A stretch of DNA of 48,883 nt from Bin80 sp964503085 (GTDB lineage: Bacteria; Bacteroidota; Rhodothermia; Rhodothermales; Bin80), in NCBI GenBank assembly GCA_964503085.1, contig CAZCYQ010000022.1:1-48883 (forward strand). Reading direction: 5' to 3'. This document shows positions 43,499 through 48,883 of this stretch, one piece after another. A program made the translations under genes and the position numbers. Below the pieces are notes generated by a model. It did not search any database, was not told the DNA's origin, and worked only from the letters and a program-made list of their open reading frames with translations. How positions within the stretch are numbered: the first letter of the stretch is position 1; each line of letters opens with the position of its first letter.

Positions 43499-43938
43499 TA
43501 CGTCATTCCTATAATTTTATCATGAGGACCAAGGGGAAACCCATGGTATTCACATGAACCACGACCAGAATGCCTTGCTTCAAATAACTTGCCATCTTCC
43601 TCGCGCCATACGACACGAGGGAACCCCCGGTCAAATTTGCCGAAATTCCCTTGACGAATGGCACTTCGAAGCCACCCTTCAACAAGGTCCTGACAAACCT
43701 GTAACTCCTTGGGACACGGGATCTTACCAAGTCTGTTCTCAGGCCTTATCCCATTAACGCGAATAGTCCTGTGATATGGACTGCCAACATATCGGCATTT
43801 ATTGGCAACTACGTCAGAGGCTATCTCAGGAGCCGGGGGCAATACCCTGCGCACCCTTGGATTATCGTGTTTGTAGCATGTTCGTTTGGCTGGCATTACG
43901 GGGGTATCATTCCGCGGAAAACGCTGCAATGCGACCAT
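43498..43938 (-). CDS. Unknown basic protein paired with the ImmA-like gene
   Basis: This protein of up to 146 residues is rich in Arg, His and Pro. The best-defined segment is GKFDRGFPRVVWREEDGKLF, followed by HSGRGSCEYHGFPLGP, a compact pattern that resembles small toxin or nuclease-like partners but that I cannot assign. The start may be the ATG at 43938 or the later ATG at 43896 (MPAKRTCYKH). Its stop overlaps the ImmA-like start by one base. ImmA-type proteins often accompany toxins or repressors, which suggests this is the effector or target of the pair; that is inference. Confidence 0.6.
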   Translation of the reverse strand: MVALQRFPRNDTPVMPAKRTCYKHDNPRVRRVLPPAPEIASDVVANKCRYVGSPYHRTIRVNGIRPENRLGKIPCPKELQVCQDLVEGWLRSAIRQGNFGKFDRGFPRVVWREEDGKLFEARHSGRGSCEYHGFPLGPHDKIIGMT

Positions 43939-43941
43939 TTA

Positions 43942-43951
43942 TATGTACATA
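43942..43951. promoter_or_regulatory. Palindrome in the divergent promoter region
   Basis: TATGTACATA is a perfect 10-bp palindrome four bases upstream of the outermost start of the minus-strand pair and about 80 bases upstream of the plus-strand operon. It could be an operator shared by the two. Palindromes this short also arise by chance in AT-rich DNA. Confidence 0.25.
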
Positions 43952-44031
43952 ACACAAATAGTGTATCAGTCTCCTCTGGACGAGGGCCCGAAATACGACT
44001 TTGAACCCATAAAGTTATCGGAGAGTGTTCC

Positions 44032-44295
44032 GTGAACCGTCTTGCATCGTACGATGACGTTGCCATTGTGTCTCTGGCTGGGCCCCCACGAATACAGCAG
44101 CTGATTCAGGATGGAATCATGACCCACGTCCGGGAAATACCAGAAACCATCACATCTAACCCACGGATTTGTTACAGGAACCGGCACCCTTTGGCCGGGA
44201 ATAAGACTGTTAGGGGGGATGACGAGGTACGACTCAAAGTCCTTAAGTCTATCGGGAAATACTTGTCTAACGCTGGCATACGCAAATGGTATTAA
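44032..44295 (+). CDS. Small unknown protein heading the phosphoribosyltransferase/DprA operon
   Basis: This 87-residue frame starts with GTG at 44032, preceded by GGAGAG at a good spacing. Recognisable features are limited to YDDVAIVSLAGPPRIQQLIQ and a helical, basic end. An overlapping frame on the opposite strand is longer but looks less protein-like. I favour the plus-strand frame because it is first in a row of same-strand genes. Function unknown. Confidence 0.45.
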   Translation: MNRLASYDDVAIVSLAGPPRIQQLIQDGIMTHVREIPETITSNPRICYRNRHPLAGNKTVRGDDEVRLKVLKSIGKYLSNAGIRKWY

Positions 44296-44320
44296 ATAAT
44301 AGAACAAGCTCTCATACTAA

Positions 44321-44554
44321 ATGGAGCGAATCAGAGATGAATTGTTATCTTCCCGCACACAGACCTATGGGCAGCCCCAGTCAACAATTTCATTTCTTGA
44401 TATCACGGACATTGGTGCATTTCTATAGCGTACCAGAACATTGAGGGAATTAAAAGCCGAAGACAATGATGCCCACACAGATGGCCTGAGTCGCAGTTTC
44501 AAGTTCCCGCCTGCTGGCATAACTAACAGAGATACAGAAGTTAGCGATGGATAA
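44321..44554 (+). pseudogene. Short frame with an internal amber stop
   Basis: A plus-strand reading from ATG 44321 gives MERIRDELLSSRTQTYG and STISFLDITDIGAFL, hits TAG at 44426, then continues in the same register as RTRTLRELKAEDNDAHTDG to a TAA at 44552. The continuity on both sides of the TAG suggests a once-intact 77-codon gene in the operon. No family recognised. It ends three bases before the phosphoribosyltransferase start. Confidence 0.4.
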
Positions 44555-44557
44555 TGC

Positions 44558-45211
44558 ATGGATGAGCATTATCCGTCTATAATGGCTCAAGAACTAGTTC
44601 TTACCACAGATTGGTGGCTATGTCCAGAAATTTCTAAATCTTCGGAACGTTTGAAAGATGTTTTTTGCCTTGGATACAGAATTGGGTGGAGTAATGACGA
44701 TTTTTGGACTGTGCGAAATTACGAATTTAAGAAAGGTAACCCACAGGCCGTAGAGAACGCCGCAGCAACGCTACGCGTTGCTGCTCCAAGTCTCTTTCGG
44801 CGTATAAACATTGATCCTCAAGACACTATAATAATTCCTGTACTTGGCTCACAAATAACGTCAAGTATTGCGAATTCAAAAAACTCCATTTTGGCGGATG
44901 CTGTAGCCAGCGGTGCTGGCACAAAGTTTGTTTTTGATTGTTCGCAAAAGCACAAACATGAACCGCTTCACCGTGAGAGAGGTGTGCAAGCGCGAGATCA
45001 AGCTTTAAACTAGGCAAATTATCGTGCTTCAAGACTGAGTTGCAAAAATGTTGTAATTGTGGACGACGTTATTACGCGTGGTGCAACTATGTCGGAAATA
45101 GCCAAAGCTATCCACAAAACTAGCCCTGGCACACAAATTTTCGGCTTCGCTCTGGGTAGGCATGTCCGCCAGGAGCATCGGCCTGCCCGAGCAAATACAA
45201 ATATTCATTAG
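44558..45211 (+). pseudogene. ComF-like phosphoribosyltransferase split by an amber stop
   Basis: The reading frame from 44558 encodes a protein with DTIIIPVLGSQITSS and a conserved-looking helical body, stops at TAG 45011-45013, and continues in the same register with VVIVDDVITRGATMSEIAKA, the PRPP-binding loop of type I phosphoribosyltransferases, to TAG 45209-45211. Without the downstream part the enzyme lacks its active-site loop, so the product of the first frame alone is dead. Either this is a recent pseudogene, or the stop is read through. The gene precedes the DprA-like gene and follows the same strand, forming an operon with a HAD phosphatase. Total length would be 217 residues. Confidence 0.75.
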
Positions 45212-45252
45212 GAGTTAGCCAATATTTGGGATCAAGCCTAATCCTTGCATCA

Positions 45253-46176
45253 ATGAAAGTCACTCCACTAATTGCGTTACAGTCCCTCCCTGGAGTTGGA
45301 GCAAAAAAAACTCTAGCGGTGGCCAACGACGCTCCTTGTGATCCTGTGGAGTTTACACATTATGTGAATTCCAAATTTAGGCATCCTTTACAGGAAGCTG
45401 AGCGCGCATGGGATCAAGCCCTCCAAATCATAGATGAATGCCAGAAGGCAGACATTTATGCGGTTGCGGTTACAGACAAAGACTATCCAAAGAGGCTACA
45501 CACAATACATAACGACAGACCGCCCGTAGTTTACATAAAAGGCTCCATTGATGCTATCCAGAACAATTCACTAGTTGTCGCAATAGTCGGGACACGTAAA
45601 CCGACAGGCATGGGAATCAAGGCAGCATATAATTTTGGATGCGTAGCAGCCAAGAACAAGGTGTCTGTAGTAAGCGGCCTTGCTCACGGATGTGATTTTC
45701 ATGGTCATTTCGGTTGCTTAGAACAAGGTGGGACTGCTATCGCCATACTCGCTCATGGGCTGGATATGGTTTATCCACCGGAACACACTGATTTGGCAGA
45801 TAAAATCGTTGAAGAGGGTGGCTGCTTGTTGAGCGAGTACCCTCCGGGTAAACAAGCCACGAGATGGTCGTTTGTTGCCCGTGACCGACTCCAGAGTGCC
45901 CTCTCGGACATGGTAATAGTAATTCAAACGGGAAAACGTGGAGGCACGCATCACACGGCTAAATTTGCCCAAGCTCAACAAAGAAAAATATTGTGCTTAA
46001 AACCCTTCGGAAATGACTCAAGCCACCCCCAAGTGCAGGGAAATTTTGACATTGTGAATAGACTAGGTGCGGCCTGGATTGATAGCGCAAATGATCTACT
46101 CCCGCTAATTTATAGTTGGAAATGGGGCCATCCCGAATTGCATCATGCGAATCAGCAGTTAGAACTTGATTTTTGA
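45253..46176 (+). CDS. DprA/Smf-like protein (SLOG/Rossmann fold)
   Basis: This protein of 307 residues has a short helical N-terminus (LIALQSLPGVGAKKTLA) and the DprA Rossmann-like core: AIVGTRKPTGMGIKAA, VSGLAHGCDFHGH, LAHGLDMVYPPEH, LLSEYPPG and RDRLQSALSDMVIVIQTGKR. DprA binds ssDNA and loads RecA in transformation, but many relatives lie in defence-like loci as nucleotide or ligand sensors of the SLOG superfamily. The partner genes, a ComF-like phosphoribosyltransferase and a HAD phosphatase, suggest the latter. A TTG start at 45226, with GGAG eleven bases upstream, would add nine residues; I prefer the ATG at 45253. The frame is intact, unlike both neighbours. Confidence 0.87.
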   Translation: MKVTPLIALQSLPGVGAKKTLAVANDAPCDPVEFTHYVNSKFRHPLQEAERAWDQALQIIDECQKADIYAVAVTDKDYPKRLHTIHNDRPPVVYIKGSIDAIQNNSLVVAIVGTRKPTGMGIKAAYNFGCVAAKNKVSVVSGLAHGCDFHGHFGCLEQGGTAIAILAHGLDMVYPPEHTDLADKIVEEGGCLLSEYPPGKQATRWSFVARDRLQSALSDMVIVIQTGKRGGTHHTAKFAQAQQRKILCLKPFGNDSSHPQVQGNFDIVNRLGAAWIDSANDLLPLIYSWKWGHPELHHANQQLELDF

Positions 46177-46192
46177 CTGCAGATCAGGAAAT

Positions 46193-46727
46193 GTGGCAAT
46201 ACTGCTGCATTTCGACTTTGATCAGGTTCTTGTTGATACCGAACCTATTGCTCACTTAAGATAATCGAGGCTGTGGGGCGAATACAAGCGACTGGTTATC
46301 AAATTAAATCCTTGCACTGGCATAGACCAGCTTCTACATTCTGCATCAGATCTAGGTCATTCGCTGGCAATTGTTACCCAGAGTGTATACTGAGATTCAA
46401 ATTGCCCACCTAATGAGATTCAAATTGCCCACCTTTGGGTGGCATGACTGCCGTCGGCGCAAGCCCAATCCTTTATGCCTCCTAGTTGCAATTCAACGAG
46501 AGGGAGCAAAGCCCGAACACTCCTATCATATAGGCGATCTTCCATCTGATACAGAAGCATCACGACGAGCGGGAATTATATCCATTGGAGCTGAATGGGC
46601 TGCTGTAGACAAAGAAGCACTTCGTAAATCTGACCCTGATTATTTTTTTGATACGGATACAGAACTGGAAGCTTTTATCGCCAAAATCAGATCCCCGCTG
46701 CCAGGGAAGGCGTGGAATCAAACTTAG
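46193..46727 (+). pseudogene. HAD-family phosphatase disrupted by stops and inserted repeats
   Basis: The start GTG at 46193 follows AGGA and encodes LLHFDFDQVLVDTEPIAHL, the HAD motif I (DxDxx[LV] with the DTE run). A TAA at 46262 interrupts it; the same register goes on with GIDQLLHSASDLGHSLAIVT, covering motif II. A pair of 21-bp direct repeats then breaks the frame, and a different register gives RRRKPNPLCLLVAIQREGA, HIGDLPSDTEASRRAGI and SIGAEWA, which carry motifs III and IV, to the stop at 46725. The order of parts is right but the gene cannot make a whole enzyme. It closes the phosphoribosyltransferase/DprA operon. Confidence 0.8.
46391..46434. repeat. Two 21-bp direct repeats inside the HAD gene
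   Basis: TGAGATTCAAATTGCCCACCT occurs at 46391-46411 and, identically, at 46414-46434, separated by two bases. Their placement inside a disrupted gene suggests the solo end of an insertion sequence of the IS21 type, which carries multiple tandem terminal repeats, left after the rest was lost. The family call is tentative. Confidence 0.6.
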
Positions 46728-47074
46728 TTAAAACTTGGCAGTCATAAGCGGTTCACGATGGATTTAGCTGATGCATTTGAACTGTTCCAGTAGTGTTGCA
46801 TGCCTGCTGGTTACCTTCGCATCGAAATTCTTCGCAGATTGACATCGAGCGTTATTCGACCTCATCATAGGTCTCCTGGTTGCAGGCCCGATCAGTTGCC
46901 GTTTTACCTCTGCATATTCCTACCATGTGAGGTACTGATTCCGACGATGTGGGGCACCATTCCGATTGATGCGGGGCACTTGTGTAGTGTTAGGCTGTCT
47001 TTCATGATTTGGTGGATTTGATCGTCAATTCTTGTTCACCTAGGATCTTCCGCACGGGGTCTCCGGTCAACTGA
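46728..47074. other. Non-coding debris between HAD and HTH-ImmA remnants
   Basis: No gene is supported. The stretch ends in short tandem repeats at 46938-46979 that resemble an IS21-type terminus, and frames on both strands are short and motif-free. Part of the missing N-terminus of the downstream HTH-ImmA gene may have been replaced here. Confidence 0.4.
46938..46979. repeat. Two 21-bp tandem units of the ATTCCGA...GGGGCAC type
   Basis: ATTCCGACGATGTGGGGCACC (46938-46958) is followed directly by ATTCCGATTGATGCGGGGCAC (46959-46979). Alternating ATTCCGA and GGGGCAC blocks are characteristic of the ends of many IS21-family elements, so this is probably an element terminus left behind. No IstA or IstB coding sequence is present in the window. 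Confidence 0.55.
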
Positions 47075-47869
47075 ATTCTGTGGGCAAGAACCTTTCGGAT
47101 TCGTGAGTTAGTCAAACGTGGTTGCTTCTCGCGTCCAGATTCAGATGCTGAACGTGTCTCAAAACTACTTACATTTTTCTGTGTCGCTTCCAGAGATGCT
47201 TGGACGACTAAATTCAGCTTTACCAATATCGCATACAGGCACGCACCCAAGTTCACGAGTAGCGAGGAGGCTCTTGCGACTTGGCTCCAGCTCGGTGAAA
47301 TTGAAGCCTACCAACAAGAATGTGCACCCTACAACAAAAGTCAATTCCAGAAGGCGACTCGGCGCATCCGTGGTCTGACCCATGAGCCACTTGACAATGC
47401 TTTGCAACAGACACAAAAGTTATGTAACGAGGCCGGCGTTGTGTTTGCGCTGATAAAGCCGCTTAACAACATGGCTCTCAGCGGTGCGGCCTGGTGGTTG
47501 TCTCCGAGAAAAGCAGTTATTCAACTGACTGCCAGACACTAAACAGCTGATCATCTTTGGTTCAGCTTCTTCCATGAGGCGGCACACATATTGCTTCATA
47601 GCAAGAACGCAATATTTGTAGACGAGAATAATGGGGGCGGCACGGAGCAGGAGTCAGAGGCAAACGAATGGGCATCCAACATGCTGATTCCAGAGGTGTC
47701 GTGGAAACGTATTTCTCAAGCCTCACCGCTCAATGCACGAGTTGTCGAGGAGTTCGCACAGGAGCAGGGTATCGCTCCAGGGATAGTTGTTGGTAGACTC
47801 CAGCACGAGGGTATTCTAAATTGGTCTCATTTGAATTATCTCAAGATGCACTTAGATTGGGATTCTTAG
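47075..47869 (+). pseudogene. Truncated HTH/ImmA-type (DUF955) metallopeptidase antitoxin
   Basis: One register from 47075 to 47869 reads as the body of an XRE-ImmA fusion protein, with RIRELVKRGCF, SEEALATWLQLGEIEAYQQE, AVIQLTARH, then TAA at 47540, then FSFFHEAAHILLHS, EQESEANEWASNMLIPEVSW and the helical end. The zinc motif HEAAH and the downstream Glu of EANEWAS are intact. The stop lies where relatives have Lys (AAA to TAA). The N-terminal HTH domain is missing or beyond recognition upstream of an in-frame TGA at 47072. Such proteins usually pair with HigB/HipA-like toxins or phage repressors; none is nearby. Confidence 0.8.
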
Positions 47870-48123
47870 GATCACAGAAAAATCACCCTACTGGGGGATT
47901 CTTGGGTAGATAAGCATAAAGAAGTCCGATTCTCATTCGTCGGCGTGGCTCATTTCAATCTTATTCAGTGGCTCGCATCGTTCGGAATGCTCAGGTTACG
48001 CTCGCTCGGTTATTTTGGATTGGAATTCGAGCTAGGGAGAAGTCCAGATAAGAGTTGCAGTAGAATCCCAAAAACGATACCTTATGAATAAGGGTCAGCA
48101 CTGCCTGCAGCTTCACTGCTTAG
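47870..48123. other. Gene-free spacer before the leucine-rich-repeat gene
   Basis: No frame is supported. The 3' part holds one arm of a 13-bp inverted repeat (48088-48100) whose other arm lies at 48179-48191. Confidence 0.35.
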
Positions 48124-48191
48124 ATGCAACAACCAGAAATTGAATCCGCAATTGCACCCTGTGATTCCTCGGAGAATATGCTGACCCTTAT
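48088..48191. repeat. 13-bp inverted repeat pair bracketing about 100 bp
   Basis: ATAAGGGTCAGCA at 48088-48100 is the exact reverse complement of TGCTGACCCTTAT at 48179-48191, enclosing 78 bases. It could be a tiny MITE-like element or a very long-loop hairpin. No target-site duplication is evident. Confidence 0.45.
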
Positions 48192-48291
48192 GCCGGAAGG
48201 GGGTTTCACGTACTGGCCAACGGCCGGCGCGGCTTCAGGCGGGTTTAGTATACGCTGCATCCGTCCCATCAGTAACTGGAGCTTCGGTAAC

Positions 48292-48883
48292 ATGGCGGCG
48301 CGGTGCTCTAATGCCGGGGTTTGGTACCGGGCACTCCTAATACCTGTCATAGTATTGCTTTCTACTCTCGCGCCTTGGCAGGCGCAGGCCCAGAACTCAT
48401 TAGAGGACGACTGGCTTGTCTTGGTGGCGCTCTATGATTCGACGCGCGGAGGCTCGTGGCAAAACAACGACAACTGGTCCAATGCGACGGACACGGTTCC
48501 GGACGCTCAAACCTTGGACAGCTGGTACGGCGTCACGGTGGACATGCAAGCAGGTCGTGTTTCGGAACTCAGATTAGACGAAAACGATCTCATTGGCAAG
48601 CTTCCTCGTCAAATCGTCAAGCTCACTCACCTCAGGTATCTATCCCTGCGAGACAATTGGCTAGATGGCGAGATTCCGTCGGAGATCGGCAAGCTTAACC
48701 AGTTGAAATATCTCTCCCTTTGGAGTAATGAATTCGAGGGAGACATCCCAGCCGAGATCTGGACACTGACGGAACTCAAAGTGCTCAACATTGGAGATAA
48801 CTATGACCTGGGGGGATTCATTCCACCGGAGGTTGGCAACCTCACCGCACTGGACACTCTAATTGTGAACTGGGGTAAGGTAT
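48292..48883 (+). CDS. Secreted leucine-rich-repeat protein (partial, runs off the window)
   Basis: The frame starting at ATG 48292 begins with a signal-like segment (YRALLIPVIVLLSTLAPWQA, cleavage probably after AQA) and continues as NSLEDDWLVLVALYDSTRGG, then WSNATDTVP and repeated plant-type LRR units: LRLDENDLIGKLPRQIVKLT, LRYLSLRDNWLDGEIPSEIG and LKYLSLWSNEFEGDIPAEIW. Such proteins are secreted or surface-anchored in Bacteroidota-like bacteria. The same register is open upstream to 48124, with in-frame ATGs at 48124 and 48178 and GGFSIRCIRP in it, which looks like the end of another exported protein domain, so a recombined or longer N-terminus is possible. The 3' end is cut by the window. 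Confidence 0.85.
   Translation, partial: MAARCSNAGVWYRALLIPVIVLLSTLAPWQAQAQNSLEDDWLVLVALYDSTRGGSWQNNDNWSNATDTVPDAQTLDSWYGVTVDMQAGRVSELRLDENDLIGKLPRQIVKLTHLRYLSLRDNWLDGEIPSEIGKLNQLKYLSLWSNEFEGDIPAEIWTLTELKVLNIGDNYDLGGFIPPEVGNLTALDTLIVNWGKV

Noticed and set aside
43966..44307. A 113-codon minus-strand frame opposite the small operon-leading gene
   Set aside because: The plus-strand frame has a ribosome site and belongs to a same-direction gene row; the minus frame has neither.
44426..45013. Reassignment of TAG as a sense codon in this genome
   Set aside because: Intact genes such as the ROK kinase neighbour DUF1080 and the RodZ-like gene end in TAG, and the adjacent HAD gene is broken by TAA and TGA, so decay is simpler.

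Overview
The window reads as a chromosomal segment of a free-living or host-associated member of the Bacteroidota/Rhodothermota side of the tree. This is an inference from gene content: secreted and lipoprotein sugar enzymes with Tat-type leaders, a large heme-c/HEAT-repeat protein next to a DUF1080 hydrolase, a six-bladed propeller lipoprotein, a leucine-rich-repeat surface protein, and mostly weak Shine-Dalgarno sequences. Housekeeping genes (aconitase, RecO, two tRNAs, a MerR regulator) alternate with accessory blocks rich in defence-like and toxin-like genes and in decayed mobile DNA.

Layout. 1-3 kb: tandem repeats resembling an insertion-sequence end, tRNA-Ala(CGC), and a coupled pair made of a winged-helix/DUF488 protein and an unknown partner. 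3.6-10.7 kb: core metabolism, with aconitase A on the plus strand converging on hydantoinase/oxoprolinase subunits B and A, then RecO. 11-17.7 kb: a defence-like block on the minus strand with a Fic protein, a 1399-residue NACHT-type NTPase ending in a PD-(D/E)XK-like nuclease, and an AAA_14/DUF4143 ATPase whose end overlaps the start of the NTPase gene. 18 kb: a lone MerC-like membrane protein in GC-richer DNA. 18.7-26.6 kb: a minus-strand sugar operon (GMC oxidoreductase, Tat-type small subunit, two TIM-barrel isomerases, two Gfo/Idh oxidoreductases, a formylglycine-enzyme-like lipoprotein). 27.2-29.4 kb: a propeller lipoprotein, a broken tail of an AlbA_2/RecG-like protein with PES(Q/R) repeats, and a dead IS256-type transposase. 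29.7-33.5 kb: the most striking block, a three-gene overlapping operon encoding a compact UvrD-like helicase, a DarT-like (DUF4433) ADP-ribosyltransferase, and an ADP-ribosylglycohydrolase fused to a glyoxalase/VOC domain. 34-40.5 kb: a small membrane protein, the heme-c/HEAT protein, DUF1080 hydrolase, ROK kinase, RodZ-like HTH protein, tRNA-Pro(GGG) and MerR. 40.8-47.9 kb: an AlbA_2/RecG-like regulator, a degenerate ImmA-type protein with an unknown partner, a plus-strand operon of phosphoribosyltransferase, DprA-like protein and HAD phosphatase carrying several in-frame stops and inserted repeats, and a broken HTH-ImmA gene. 48.3 kb to the end: the start of a secreted leucine-rich-repeat protein.

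How the genes fit together. The helicase/DarT/glycohydrolase operon looks like a toxin-antitoxin or antiviral unit in which the usual macro-domain antitoxin (DarG) is replaced by an ARH-family hydrolase and a helicase is added. The sugar operon and the heme-c/DUF1080/ROK block together contain most parts expected for a 3-keto-glycoside oxidation pathway. The 43.9-47.9 kb region shows a defence-like cluster caught in decay. Functions rest on motif reading alone; no similarity search was possible.
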